64,000 nucleotides of DNA from contig CABJCJ010000008.1 of NCBI GenBank assembly GCA_902364065.1, forward strand, positions 1 to 64,000. Reading direction: 5' to 3'. Made by a program: the position numbers and the translations under genes. Below the pieces are notes generated by a model that saw nothing but the letters and a program-made list of their open reading frames with translations, searched no databases and had not been told where the DNA came from. This DNA is from Veillonellaceae bacterium SB90 (GTDB lineage Bacteria; Bacillota; Negativicutes; Selenomonadales; Selenomonadaceae). Shown piece by piece: positions 40,340 to 49,590 of the stretch; positions within the stretch are counted from its first letter, which is position 1, and the number at the start of each line of letters is the position of its first letter.

Positions 40340-41350
40340 ATGGAACTGCATTGGGAGGATATCGCGGGGCACGAGGCGCAGAAGATGCAGCTGCGGACGA
40401 TGCTGCGCGAGCATCGGCTGCCGCATGCCGTGCTGCTGACCGGCCCTGATGGTGTCGGCAAGAAAAAGCTCGGGCATGTTCTCGCTGCTGCTCTCCTGTG
40501 TGAGGCGGAGGACGGTCCCTGCGGCCATTGTGCGTCCTGCCGGGCCATGGCGTCTGGCACGCATCCGGATTATCTGGAGGTCCTGCCGGAGCGTACGGGC
40601 AAGAGCGCGGCGGTCATCCGCATCGACGCCATCCGTTCGATGCAGGTCGAGGCATCGCGTTATCCCGTACTGTCGAAGCAGCGCGTCGTCCTCATTGACG
40701 ATGCGGACTGCATGAATGAGGCGGCGGAGAACAGCCTCTTAAAGACGCTGGAAGAGCCGGAGGGAGCGGTGACGTTTCTTCTGGTCACGGGAGCCAGGAG
40801 TTCCCTGCTCGATACGATCTTGTCGCGCTGCATGCCACTCTCGTTCGGCACGGTGCCGGAAGATGCCATCGTGCGTGCACTGGCGCAGCGGGGCATTGCT
40901 GCAGAGGAGGCGCACGAACTCGCTTCTCTTTCTGACGGCAGCATCGGGCGTGCCATTGCCCTGCATGAGCATGAAGGCCTGTCGCGCCGCGATGATGCGC
41001 TGGATTTCCTTGCAAAGCTTCCGCAGATGGATATGACATCAGTCTGGAAGCGTTCGCAGGAGATGGGCGAGCTTGACCGCGAGACGCTTTCGGAATGGTT
41101 CCTGTATCTCAACATGATGCTGCGCGATATGCTGGTGCTGTATGAGGATGGCGGCAGCAGCCTCATTTACCATAAGGATGTCCGGGCGCGTCTGCTGGCA
41201 CTTTTGCCATCGTTCCCGGAACCCGTCATCTTTTCTCTGCTGGCCCTGGTGCGTGAGACGCAGCACCGCCTGCAGAGCAATGTGAATCTGCGTCTCTTGA
41301 TGGAAGGTTTCCACATCCGCATGCGCGATGTGGTTCAGATACGTAATTGA
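40340..41350 (+). CDS. holB: DNA polymerase III delta-prime subunit
   Basis: HolB is part of the clamp loader that places the sliding clamp on DNA. The 336 residues contain the P-loop form TGPDGVGKKKL (near 34), a zinc-binding cysteine set (CxxCxxC: CGHCASC), the VVLIDDADCMNEAAENSLLKTLEEP segment read in parts near 110-135, and the SRC motif (LSRCMPL). Adjacent ricT is the normal Firmicutes order. GGAGAGGAG precedes the ATG. Confidence 0.93.
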   Translation: MELHWEDIAGHEAQKMQLRTMLREHRLPHAVLLTGPDGVGKKKLGHVLAAALLCEAEDGPCGHCASCRAMASGTHPDYLEVLPERTGKSAAVIRIDAIRSMQVEASRYPVLSKQRVVLIDDADCMNEAAENSLLKTLEEPEGAVTFLLVTGARSSLLDTILSRCMPLSFGTVPEDAIVRALAQRGIAAEEAHELASLSDGSIGRAIALHEHEGLSRRDDALDFLAKLPQMDMTSVWKRSQEMGELDRETLSEWFLYLNMMLRDMLVLYEDGGSSLIYHKDVRARLLALLPSFPEPVIFSLLALVRETQHRLQSNVNLRLLMEGFHIRMRDVVQIRN

Positions 41351-41367
41351 ACGAGCAGGAGGAAATT

Positions 41368-42531
41368 TTGCATACGATCATCGGTGTCCGCTTCAAGCAA
41401 GCGGGAAAGATTTATTATTTCAGCCCCGGGCAGCTTGAAATTGAGCTGGGGCAGCGCGTCGTGGTCGAAACGGCCCGCGGCGTGGAGTGCGGCCTGACGG
41501 TCATCGGGCCGCGTGAAGTTTCGGAAGAAGAGGTCACGCAGCCGTTGAAGGTTGTTCAGCGCGTGGCCAACGAGCAGGATCTGCAGCGCGTGGCGGACAA
41601 CAAGCAGCGGGAGAAAGACGCCTTCGGCATCTGCGAGAAGAAGATTCGGGAACATGGGCTGCCGATGAAACTCGTCGATGTCGAGTACACGTTCGATCTC
41701 AATAAGATTATCTTTTACTTCACGGCGGATGGCCGCATCGATTTCCGCGATCTCGTCAAGGATCTTGCCTCCGTCTTCCGCACGCGCATCGAGCTGCGCC
41801 AGATCGGTGTCCGCGACGAGGCGAAGCTCATGGGCGGGATTGGCTGCTGCGGCCGCCCGCTCTGTTGTGCGACGTTCCTCGGCGATTTTGAGCCGGTGTC
41901 CATCCGCATGGCCAAGGAACAGAATCTGTCGCTGAATCCGACGAAGATCTCGGGCATCTGCGGACGTCTCATGTGTTGCCTCAAGTACGAGAGTGACTGT
42001 TATTGCGGCCAGTGCCACAAGAAGACGCCGAAGGTGCAGCCGCCGCAGCAGGGCGGCCGTGTCGTCACGGTCGACGGCGAGGGCAAGGTCATTTCGCTGA
42101 ACCAGCAGCGCCGCACGGCGACGATCCTTCTGGACAACAGCCGGACCATTGTTGCCGCCTGGGAGGATGTCATCGAGAAGGATGAGGACTGCGGCGAAGA
42201 GGCGAAGCCTGCGGCAGCAGAACGGACTGAGCAGCAGGGAGAACACCGCTCGGAACGCCGCGCGCCGCGCAGCCGCGGGGAGCGCGGTGACCGTGAGCGC
42301 ATGTCGCGCCGTTCGCGCAGCAGCCGGAACGGCCAGCCGCGAGACACCCGGGAAAGCAAGGACGGGCAGGGAGAAGCGCCGTCGCGCCGCCGTCGTCCAC
42401 GCCGCCCGCGCGACACCAGCAAGGAAAGCGGTGCGGGACAGGAGCGTCAGACGCGCTCCCGTGAGAAACGCCGCCCGCGTGCACCGCGCGCGCCGCGTGA
42501 GAATGGCGGCCAGCCTGAGCAGAAATCATGA
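41368..42531 (+). CDS. ricT: PSP1/YaaT (RicT) family protein with Arg-rich tail
   Basis: RicT (YaaT), with RicA and RicF, forms an Fe-S complex that steers RNA processing by RNase Y in Bacillus. The 387-residue protein has the PSP1 core (about 1-265) with the conserved cysteines (GGIGCCGRPLCCATFL; SGICGRLMCCLKYE; YCGQCHK). From about residue 280 on the chain is a low-complexity basic tail rich in Arg, Ser, Glu and Pro, much longer than in B. subtilis YaaT, and probably disordered and RNA-binding. The start is TTG 41368, 5 bp after AGGAGG. An upstream TTG at 41347 overlaps holB and lacks a site. Confidence 0.88.
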   Translation: MHTIIGVRFKQAGKIYYFSPGQLEIELGQRVVVETARGVECGLTVIGPREVSEEEVTQPLKVVQRVANEQDLQRVADNKQREKDAFGICEKKIREHGLPMKLVDVEYTFDLNKIIFYFTADGRIDFRDLVKDLASVFRTRIELRQIGVRDEAKLMGGIGCCGRPLCCATFLGDFEPVSIRMAKEQNLSLNPTKISGICGRLMCCLKYESDCYCGQCHKKTPKVQPPQQGGRVVTVDGEGKVISLNQQRRTATILLDNSRTIVAAWEDVIEKDEDCGEEAKPAAAERTEQQGEHRSERRAPRSRGERGDRERMSRRSRSSRNGQPRDTRESKDGQGEAPSRRRRPRRPRDTSKESGAGQERQTRSREKRRPRAPRAPRENGGQPEQKS

Positions 42532-43277
42532 GAGAACCGGAACTGAAGCCGCATGAGCGCCTCGACGACCTCATGAAGAGCGGCCGCCACATTATCCAGA
42601 ACACACAGGAGTTCTGCTTTTCGCTGGACGCCGTGCTGCTGGCACATTTCCCGCGCTTTCACCGGCGCCAGTATGTCCTGGAACTCGGCACGGGTACGGG
42701 CGTTATCCCGCTCATCATGGCCGATGAAGTCACCCATGTGGAAGCCGTGGAGCTAAGCCCTGTCATGGCCGAGCTTGCGTCCCGCAATGTCTGGATGAAT
42801 GAGCTGGAGCACAAGATCACGGTGCGCGAGGGAGATTATCGGGCCATCCGGGGCATGTATCCGGCCGAAACGTTCGATGTTGTGCTGGCCAATCCTCCTT
42901 ACCGGCCCGTCGCACATGGACAGGCCAACAGGATTCAGGGCGTGGCACGGGCGCGCCATGAATTCACGGCGACGCTCGACGATGTCGTGACGGCGGCCCG
43001 CTACGCGCTGAAATTCGGCGGCCGCTTTGCAATGGTCCATCTGCCTGAGCGACTCGGAGAAATCCTCGTCGCACTGCATGAACATCAGATGGAGGCCAAG
43101 CGGCTGCAGATGGTACAGCCCAAGGCCGGGAAGGCTCCGAACATGATGCTCGTGGAAGCCGTGGTCGGCGCTGCCCCCGGAGGGCTCAAGGTCCTGCCGC
43201 CGCTCATCGTGCATGAGGAGGATGGCAGCTATACGGAGGCCATCCGCAAGATTTACGGACTGACAGAAAGAGATTGA
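42528..43277 (+). CDS. tRNA1(Val) A37 N6-methyltransferase-like (TrmN6/YabB)
   Basis: The 249-residue SAM-dependent methyltransferase has motif I LELGTGTGVIPLIMA (near 50) and the adenine-N6 motif NPPY in VLANPPYRPV (near 122). Relatives modify A37 of valine tRNA. Firmicutes copies sit, as here, between yaaT and rsmI. The ATG overlaps the ricT stop (ATGA), so translation is coupled. Confidence 0.88.
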   Translation: MREPELKPHERLDDLMKSGRHIIQNTQEFCFSLDAVLLAHFPRFHRRQYVLELGTGTGVIPLIMADEVTHVEAVELSPVMAELASRNVWMNELEHKITVREGDYRAIRGMYPAETFDVVLANPPYRPVAHGQANRIQGVARARHEFTATLDDVVTAARYALKFGGRFAMVHLPERLGEILVALHEHQMEAKRLQMVQPKAGKAPNMMLVEAVVGAAPGGLKVLPPLIVHEEDGSYTEAIRKIYGLTERD

Positions 43278-43281
43278 CGCT

Positions 43282-44163
43282 ATGATGACTGAAGAACGGA
43301 ATGAGCCGGGGACGCTGTATCTCTGTGCGACACCCATTGGCAACCTGGAAGATATGACGTACCGTGCCGTGCGCATGATGTCGGAGGTGGAGCTGATTGC
43401 CGCCGAGGACACGCGGCATACGCGCCAGCTCCTGACGCATTTCGATATCCATACGCGACTGACGAGCTATCACGAGCACAACAAATTGACAAAGGGACCG
43501 GAGCTCGTCGCATGGCTGCTGGAGGGGCACGACCTCCTCTGTGTCAGCGATGCCGGCCTGCCGGGCATCTGCGATCCCGGCAGCCATCTTGCGGCGCTGG
43601 CCATTGCGCAGGGCGTGCGTGTCTCGCCGCTTCCGGGCTGCAATGCCGGACTTTCGGCACTCATCTGCTCCGGGCTCGATACGACGCGGTTCACCTTCGT
43701 CGGCTTCCTGCCCAAGACGGCTAAGAAGCAGCAGGAGATTCTCAAGGAGGTCTGCTCGTACCGTGACACGCTGATCTTTTACGAGGCACCGCATCACCTA
43801 AAGAACACGCTGCGCCAAATGACTGCCGTGCTCGGCGGCGGCCGCCGGGCGGCTCTGGGGCGCGAGCTCACGAAGAAATTCGAGGAGTTCCGCCGCGGCA
43901 CCCTGGCTGAGCTCCTCTCATATTACGAGGAACACGAGCCGCGCGGGGAATTCGTCATCGTGGTGGCCGGCGCCGATGCAGAAACTTTGGCGGAGGCGGA
44001 GGAATCGCCGCAGGACCCCGTGGCACTCTGCCAGCAGCTCATGGCAGAAGGCGTCAGCAAGAAGGAGGCCATGCGCCAGACGGCCAAGACGCTCGGCATG
44101 AGCCGCCGCGACGTCTACGCTGCCCTGCTGGCTGCCGATGCCGGTTCGCCGGAAGGCATTTGA
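43282..44163 (+). CDS. rsmI: 16S rRNA (cytidine1402-2'-O)-methyltransferase
   Basis: RsmI adds the 2'-O-methyl group to C1402 of 16S rRNA, the same nucleotide that RsmH methylates on N4. The 293 residues contain the family motifs LYLCATPIGNLEDMTYRA (near 11), IAAEDTRHTRQLL, CVSDAGLPGICDPG (near 84) and YEAPHHLKNTL. It is the last gene of holB-ricT-trmN6-rsmI before a strong terminator. Confidence 0.95.
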   Translation: MMTEERNEPGTLYLCATPIGNLEDMTYRAVRMMSEVELIAAEDTRHTRQLLTHFDIHTRLTSYHEHNKLTKGPELVAWLLEGHDLLCVSDAGLPGICDPGSHLAALAIAQGVRVSPLPGCNAGLSALICSGLDTTRFTFVGFLPKTAKKQQEILKEVCSYRDTLIFYEAPHHLKNTLRQMTAVLGGGRRAALGRELTKKFEEFRRGTLAELLSYYEEHEPRGEFVIVVAGADAETLAEAEESPQDPVALCQQLMAEGVSKKEAMRQTAKTLGMSRRDVYAALLAADAGSPEGI

Positions 44164-44178
44164 CAAAGAATGGATGCA

Positions 44179-44205
44179 GGCTGCCGCCATGCGGCGGCCT
44201 TTTTT
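44179..44205 (+). terminator. Intrinsic terminator of the holB-rsmI operon
   Basis: GGCTGCCGC pairs with GCGGCGGCC (one G-U) around CAT and is followed by six T residues. Confidence 0.85.
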
Positions 44206-44237
44206 GATGGGCAAGAGGCCCGGGAAAGGAAACTTCT

Positions 44238-45518
44238 ATGAAACAGACAATACGTAATCTCCTGGATTTCATCGCCGACAGCACGTCGCCGTTCCACACG
44301 GTGCAGAGTAGCGAGGAGCTTCTGAAAGACGCCGGCTTTACGGCACTGTCGTGGTCGGATGACTGGCATCTCTCGCGAGGCGGCCGCTATTACGTGTCGG
44401 TTTACGGCTCTACGCTGCTGGCATTTGCCGTGGGCGGGCAGGACGGTCCGCTGCGTATGGCCGCTGCGCATACGGATTTTCCCTGCCTGCGCCTGAAGCC
44501 GCAGGCGGGCATGCTCAAGGAAGGCTACGGACTCCTGAATGTCGAACGGTACGGCGGCCTCATCCTGCGTTCATGGCTCGACCGTCCGCTTTCGCTGGCA
44601 GGCAAGGTGGTGCTGCGCGGCCTCGACGCGTTCCATCCGGAGACGCGCCTCGTCGATATCGGCCGCCCGCTCCTGACAATCCCGAGTCTCGCCATCCATA
44701 TGGACCGTGAGGTCAACGAAAAGGGGGCGCTGAATCCGCAGAAGGACATGCTGCCCTTGGCGGCTGCCTTTGGCCGTCAGAAGGGCCTGACGGCGGGATA
44801 CTTCCTGTCGTGGCTGGCACTGGAGCTCGGCGTCCCCGAAGATGATATCCTCTCCTATGAGCTCAGCACGTATCCGGCCGAGCAGGGGACGGTGCTCGGC
44901 CTGGCTGGCGAAATGATCTCTTCTCCGCGCCTTGACAACCTGACCTCGGTATTCGCCTGCCTCAAGGGTCTCTGCGCAGCGGAGCAGTTCGCAGGCATCC
45001 GCCTCGTGGCGCTGTTTGACAACGAGGAGGTCGGCAGCCGCACGAAGCAGGGCGCAGGCTCGCTTGTGCTGCCGGCACTCCTGTCCCGCATCTATCGCGG
45101 CCTGTCATTGGATGAGGAACGGATGCAGCGCGACCTCGGCGAGGCGTTCCTGTTATCCGTCGATGTCGCTCATGCCGTGCACCCGAACTACATCGAGAAG
45201 AGCGATCCCGTCGTGCGTCCGGTCCTCGGCGGCGGCCTTGCCATCAAGCAGGCGGCGAGCCAGTCGTACGCCGGCGATGCTGAAGCAGTGGCCATCATAA
45301 AGGAACTCTGCGCCTCGCACGACATTCCCTGCCAGTTCTTTGTCAACCGCAGCGACAGCCGTGGCGGTTCGACGCTTGGCTCCATTGCCTCGGCGCTCGT
45401 GCCGGTGCGCACGATGGATGTCGGCGTGCCCATCCTGGCCATGCATTCGGCCCGCGAAACGATGGGCGCAGAGGATCAGGAAGCCCTCATGGCCCTGCTG
45501 CGTGCGTTCCTCGCCTGA
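44238..45518 (+). CDS. M18-family aspartyl aminopeptidase-like metallopeptidase
   Basis: M18 enzymes are cytoplasmic dinuclear-zinc aminopeptidases that remove acidic or other N-terminal residues. The 426 residues carry the family sites AAAHTDFPCLRLKP (metal His-x-Asp), SPRLDNLTSVFACL (bridging Asp), LFDNEEVGSRTKQGAGS (catalytic Glu-Glu) and VDVAHAVHPNY. GGAAAGGAAA precedes the ATG. It stands alone between the rsmI terminator and the gal promoter, so its physiological role is open. Confidence 0.92.
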   Translation: MKQTIRNLLDFIADSTSPFHTVQSSEELLKDAGFTALSWSDDWHLSRGGRYYVSVYGSTLLAFAVGGQDGPLRMAAAHTDFPCLRLKPQAGMLKEGYGLLNVERYGGLILRSWLDRPLSLAGKVVLRGLDAFHPETRLVDIGRPLLTIPSLAIHMDREVNEKGALNPQKDMLPLAAAFGRQKGLTAGYFLSWLALELGVPEDDILSYELSTYPAEQGTVLGLAGEMISSPRLDNLTSVFACLKGLCAAEQFAGIRLVALFDNEEVGSRTKQGAGSLVLPALLSRIYRGLSLDEERMQRDLGEAFLLSVDVAHAVHPNYIEKSDPVVRPVLGGGLAIKQAASQSYAGDAEAVAIIKELCASHDIPCQFFVNRSDSRGGSTLGSIASALVPVRTMDVGVPILAMHSARETMGAEDQEALMALLRAFLA

Positions 45519-45548
45519 AGCGCCTGGATTTTCATAGAAAAAGAACTA

Positions 45549-45560
45549 GAAAACGTTTAC
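45549..45560. promoter_or_regulatory. LacI/GalR-type operator O1
   Basis: GAAAACGTTTAC with core AAACGTTT, centred at 45554.5, about 49 bp upstream of the gal start point. The same 12-mer recurs 120 bp downstream. Confidence 0.75.
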
Positions 45561-45568
45561 AATAATAC

Positions 45569-45597
45569 TTGACAATACAACGAAGACGCGGTAAACT
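45569..45597 (+). promoter_or_regulatory. Promoter of the gal operon
   Basis: TTGACA (45569-45574), a 17-bp spacer and TAAACT (45592-45597), lying between the two operators. Confidence 0.75.
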
Positions 45598-45616
45598 AGA
45601 GACAACAAGAAAAAAG

Positions 45617-45652
45617 ATGGTGCAAATCAGAACTTCCATGGGTTTGCACCAT
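45617..45652 (+). other. Hairpin in the gal leader
   Basis: ATGGTGCAAA pairs perfectly with TTTGCACCAT (10 bp) around a 16-nt loop, followed by ATTTTAAG. The T run is too weak for a clear terminator, so message stability or attenuation are possible roles. An ATG in the 5' arm opens a frame that runs into galK but has no ribosome site. Confidence 0.5.
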
Positions 45653-45668
45653 ATTTTAAGGGGAACAA

Positions 45669-45680
45669 GAAAACGTTTAC
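45669..45680. promoter_or_regulatory. LacI/GalR-type operator O2
   Basis: A second GAAAACGTTTAC, centred at 45674.5, about +71 in the leader. A third half-site, GAAAACG (45705-45711), lies just before the galK ribosome site. The O1-O2 pair suits DNA looping by the GalR encoded at the end of the operon. Confidence 0.75.
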
Positions 45681-45728
45681 TAGGATGTTCCTTGGCAAAC
45701 ACAAGAAAACGCGATGGAGGGTTACAAC

Positions 45729-46904
45729 ATGGAAATCTTAGAGCAGATGAAAAAAGAGTTCACGAAGCAGTTCGGTGAGAAGGCAACGCGCAGCTACTTT
45801 TCTCCGGGGCGTGTCAACCTGATTGGTGAGCACACCGACTATAACGGAGGCCATGTATTCCCCTGTGCAATTTCCCTCGGTACGTACGCACTGGTTGCGG
45901 ACCGCGAGGACATGACGACGAGAATGTATTCCATGAACCTTGCGGACAAGGGCATCATCGAATTCCCGATGACGGGGCTTGCCTACGATGCAGCGAAGAA
46001 CTGGGCCAACTACCCGATGGGCGTCGTCGACGTCTTCGAGAAGGCCGGCCACAAAGCCACGCATGGCTTTGACATCCTGATCTACGGCACGCTGCCGGCC
46101 GGCGCAGGCCTCTCGTCCTCCGCTTCGCTGGAAGTCCTGACCTCGGTCATCCTCAATGAAGCATTTGACTTCAAGCTCGACATGATTGAGATGGTCAAGC
46201 TCTCCCAGAAGGCTGAGAACCAGTTCGTCGGCGTCAACTGCGGCATCATGGACCAGTTTGCCGTCGGCATGGGCAAGAAGGATTGTGCCATCCTCTTGGA
46301 CTGCAATACGCTGTCGTACCGTTACAGCAAGATTGCCCTCAAGGATGCGAGCATCGTCATCACGAATACGAACAAGCCGCACAGCCTGGCTTCGAGTGCG
46401 TATAACGTGCGCCGCGCACAGTGCGAGCATGCGCTCAACGAGCTCAAGGAAGTCAAGCCGGACCTCACGGCCCTCGGCGAACTCGGCAATGATGAGTTCA
46501 ATCAGATTGCCGGACACATCGAGGAAGTCCTCGAGCGCCATCGTGCCCGCCATGCGGTCTATGAGAACAACCGCACGCTGGCTGCCGTCAAGGCACTGGA
46601 AAACGACGACGTCAAGGAATTCGGCTGTCTGATGAATGAATCGCATTTCTCCCTGCGCGATGACTATGAAGTCACGGGCAAGGAACTCGATACACTGGCT
46701 GAGATTGCCTGGCAGCAGGAGGGTGTCATCGGTTCCCGCATGACGGGGGCCGGCTTCGGCGGCTCGACGGTCAGCCTGGTCAAGAATGATGCCATTGAGG
46801 CCTTCAAGAAGAATGTCGGCGAGGCTTACACAAAGAAAATCGGCTATGCACCGAGCTTCGTGGTAGCCAGCATTGCAGACGGCACGCACCGCCTTGCTGA
46901 CTGA
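45729..46904 (+). CDS. galK: Galactokinase
   Basis: GalK phosphorylates galactose to galactose-1-phosphate, the first step of the Leloir pathway. The 391 residues carry the three GHMP-kinase motifs: FSPGRVNLIGEHTDYNGG (near 27), LPAGAGLSSSASLEVL (near 122) and MTGAGFGGSTVSL (near 338). The ATG at 45729 is seven bases after GGAGGG. An in-frame ATG at 45714 overlaps that site. It is first of galKETR, controlled by the two operators upstream. Confidence 0.97.
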   Translation: MEILEQMKKEFTKQFGEKATRSYFSPGRVNLIGEHTDYNGGHVFPCAISLGTYALVADREDMTTRMYSMNLADKGIIEFPMTGLAYDAAKNWANYPMGVVDVFEKAGHKATHGFDILIYGTLPAGAGLSSSASLEVLTSVILNEAFDFKLDMIEMVKLSQKAENQFVGVNCGIMDQFAVGMGKKDCAILLDCNTLSYRYSKIALKDASIVITNTNKPHSLASSAYNVRRAQCEHALNELKEVKPDLTALGELGNDEFNQIAGHIEEVLERHRARHAVYENNRTLAAVKALENDDVKEFGCLMNESHFSLRDDYEVTGKELDTLAEIAWQQEGVIGSRMTGAGFGGSTVSLVKNDAIEAFKKNVGEAYTKKIGYAPSFVVASIADGTHRLAD

Positions 46905-46980
46905 TTTTGCTTATTCGCTTATAATAGTGTTTAGTGTTGTCGATACTGGAATTTGGATATAAGAGAAAGGAAGCATAGCC

Positions 46981-47970
46981 ATGTCTATTCTTGTTTGTGG
47001 CGGCGCCGGTTACATTGGTTCGCACGCAGTACATCAGCTGGTAAAGAAGGGGGAGGATGTCGTCATCGTCGATAACCTGCAGACGGGTCATCGCGATGCC
47101 CTCAACCCGCAGGCCAAGTTCTATGAAGGCGACATCCGCGATAAGGATGTGCTCGACAAGATCTTCACGGAAAACAAGATTGAGGCCGTCATTCACTTCG
47201 CTGCCAATTCCCTCGTCGGCGAAAGCGTTGAGAAGCCGCTGAAGTACTTCAACAACAATGTGTATGGCATGCAGGTGCTGCTTGAAGCCATGGTGCGCCA
47301 TCATGTCGATAAGATCGTCTTTTCCTCGACGGCTGCCGTCTATGGTGAGCCGAAGCGCGTACCCATCATGGAAGATGATGAGACGAACCCGACGAACCCG
47401 TACGGTGAATCGAAGCGCACGATGGAGAAGATGATGAAGTGGGTCAGCCGCGCCAATGGCATCCGCTACGTATCGCTGCGTTACTTCAATGCAGCCGGTG
47501 CCATCGATGACGGCTCCATCGGTGAAGACCATCATCCGGAAACGCACCTGATCCCGCTGATCCTGCAGGTCCCGCTCGGCAAGCGCGACCACATCACGAT
47601 CTTCGGCGATGATTATCCGACGCCGGACGGCACGTGCGTGCGCGACTACATCCACGTCATCGATCTGGCCGACGCTCATGTACTGGCACTCGAGTACCTG
47701 CGCAAGGGCGGCGAGAGTAATATCTTCAATCTCGGCAACGGCAAGGGCTTCTCGGTCAAGGAAATGATCGAGGCAGCCAAGAAGGCCACGGGCAAGGACA
47801 TCAAGGTCGAGATGGGTGCACGCCGCGCAGGTGACCCGGCCCAGCTCATCGCGTCTTCCGAGAAGGCCAGGAAGATCCTCGGCTGGAAGCCACAGTACAC
47901 GAATGTCGAGCAGGTCATCGGCACGGCCTGGACCTGGCATCAGAAGCATCCGAACGGTTACGAGAAATAA
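46981..47970 (+). CDS. galE: UDP-glucose 4-epimerase
   Basis: GalE interconverts UDP-galactose and UDP-glucose. The 329 residues have the NAD motif [13 protein letters not shown] at the N-terminus, the substrate-site [10 protein letters not shown] and the catalytic Tyr-x-x-x-Lys in [11 protein letters not shown] (near 140). AGAAAGGAAG precedes the ATG. A TATAAT at 46920-46925 in the galK-galE gap could mark a weak internal promoter, but no -35 fits. Confidence 0.97.
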   Translation: MSILVCGGAGYIGSHAVHQLVKKGEDVVIVDNLQTGHRDALNPQAKFYEGDIRDKDVLDKIFTENKIEAVIHFAANSLVGESVEKPLKYFNNNVYGMQVLLEAMVRHHVDKIVFSSTAAVYGEPKRVPIMEDDETNPTNPYGESKRTMEKMMKWVSRANGIRYVSLRYFNAAGAIDDGSIGEDHHPETHLIPLILQVPLGKRDHITIFGDDYPTPDGTCVRDYIHVIDLADAHVLALEYLRKGGESNIFNLGNGKGFSVKEMIEAAKKATGKDIKVEMGARRAGDPAQLIASSEKARKILGWKPQYTNVEQVIGTAWTWHQKHPNGYEK

Positions 47971-47982
47971 GACAGGTGCAGA

Positions 47983-48015
47983 TACCGCAGGCGGGGGAAT
48001 CCTTCGTCTGCGGTT
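47983..48015 (+). other. Intercistronic hairpin between galE and galT
   Basis: ACCGCAG pairs with CTGCGGT across a 17-nt loop, with no T run. It is probably a message-stability element within the gal transcript. Confidence 0.4.
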
Positions 48016-48048
48016 CTGGCTTGCAGGATCGATCTGGAGGGAATCATC

Positions 48049-49554
48049 ATGTCAATCAATACGGAAATCAACCGCCTGCTGAATTTTGCCAGGCAGAATA
48101 CGCTGATCAACGAGGATGACTTTTACTATGCGGCCAACCGCCTCATCGACGTGCTCAAGGTCGATGCATTCGAGCCGGAGCTCATCGATGAAGAATTGCC
48201 GACGGCCATGCCCATCCTCGACAACATGCTCGACTATGCAGCGGAGAAAGGCATCATCGAGAATACGACGGAGGAGCGTGACCTCTTTGATACGCGCATC
48301 ATGGACTGCGTGATGCCGCGCCCGTCTGAGGTCGTCCGCCGCTTCCGCAACGATTATGCACGCAGCCCGAAAGCCGCAACGGATGAGTTCTACAAGCTCA
48401 GCATCGCTTCGAACTACATCCGCAAGGACCGCATCGACAAGAACATCATCTGGAAGACGGCCACGGAATACGGCGACCTCGATATCACGATCAATCTCTC
48501 CAAGCCGGAGAAGGACCCGCGCGATATCGCCAAGGCCAAGAGCGCACCGTCCTCGGGCTATCCGAAATGCCTGCTCTGCCGTGAGAACGAAGGCTATGCC
48601 GGTCACCCCGGCCATCCGGCCCGAGAGACGCACCGCCTGATTCCGCTGCGCCTCTCGGCACACCGCTGGTTCTTGCAATATTCCCCCTACACGTATTACA
48701 ATGAACATTGCATCGTCTTGAACCGCAAACATGTGCCGATGAAGGTATCGCGCAAATCCTTTGAGAATCTCCTGGATTTCGTGACGATTTTCCCGCATTA
48801 CTTCCTCGGCTCCAATGCCGATCTGCCGATTGTCGGCGGTTCCATCCTGTCCCACGATCATTATCAGGGCGGCCGCTATACCTTTGCGATGGCCAAGGCC
48901 CCAATCGAGAAAACGTATCACTTCAAGGGCTTTGAGGACGTCAAGGCCGGCCGCGTGAAATGGCCGATGTCGACGATCCGCCTGCAGGGCGAGGACCGTG
49001 AGAAGCTGACGGCTCTGGCCGACAGGATCCTCAAGTCCTGGCGTGCGTACAGCGACCCGAGCGTGGAGATCCTGGCAGAGACGGACGGCACGCCGCACAA
49101 TACGATTACACCGATTGCGCGCCGCCGCGGCAATCTTTATGAGCTTGATCTCGTGCTGCGCAATAACCGCACGACGAAGGAGCATCCGCTCGGCCTGTTC
49201 CATCCGCATGCGGAAGTGCATCACATCAAGAAGGAAAACATTGGCCTCATCGAGGTCATGGGCCTTGCCGTCCTGCCTGCACGCCTCAAGAAGGAGATGG
49301 CGGCTGTCGGACAGGAACTCGTCAAGGGCACGGAAGACATTTCCGGCATGCCGGAAATCGCCAGCCATGCAGACTGGTACAAGATGCTGCGTAAGAAATA
49401 TCCGAACGTTACGGAAGACCAGGTGGCAGGTATCCTCAAGCAGGAAATCGGCAAGGTATTCGAGACTGTCCTGACCCATGCCGGCGTGTACAAGCGCAAT
49501 CCGCAGGGCATGGAGGCCTTCGACCGCTTCGTCGCTCATGTGGATGAGGCGTGA
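48049..49554 (+). CDS. galT: UDP-glucose-hexose-1-phosphate uridylyltransferase, Firmicutes type
   Basis: GalT exchanges galactose-1-phosphate with UDP-glucose. The 501-residue protein is the long Firmicutes form (GalT class II), distinct from the ~350-residue E. coli type. The active-site histidine motif is ILSHDHYQGG (near 264). Substrate-site features are YPKCLLCRENEGYAGHP (near 168), YSPYTYYNEHCIVLN and ETDGTPHNTITPIAR. GGAGGG precedes the ATG. Confidence 0.96.
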   Translation: MSINTEINRLLNFARQNTLINEDDFYYAANRLIDVLKVDAFEPELIDEELPTAMPILDNMLDYAAEKGIIENTTEERDLFDTRIMDCVMPRPSEVVRRFRNDYARSPKAATDEFYKLSIASNYIRKDRIDKNIIWKTATEYGDLDITINLSKPEKDPRDIAKAKSAPSSGYPKCLLCRENEGYAGHPGHPARETHRLIPLRLSAHRWFLQYSPYTYYNEHCIVLNRKHVPMKVSRKSFENLLDFVTIFPHYFLGSNADLPIVGGSILSHDHYQGGRYTFAMAKAPIEKTYHFKGFEDVKAGRVKWPMSTIRLQGEDREKLTALADRILKSWRAYSDPSVEILAETDGTPHNTITPIARRRGNLYELDLVLRNNRTTKEHPLGLFHPHAEVHHIKKENIGLIEVMGLAVLPARLKKEMAAVGQELVKGTEDISGMPEIASHADWYKMLRKKYPNVTEDQVAGILKQEIGKVFETVLTHAGVYKRNPQGMEAFDRFVAHVDEA

Positions 49555-49590
49555 GCCTGAGCGTCCGTAATCCAGAAAGCAGGAAAGAAA

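Noticed and set aside
45617-45778. A short reading frame in the gal leader as a regulatory peptide
   Set aside because: No Shine-Dalgarno site precedes it, and its start lies inside the hairpin stem.
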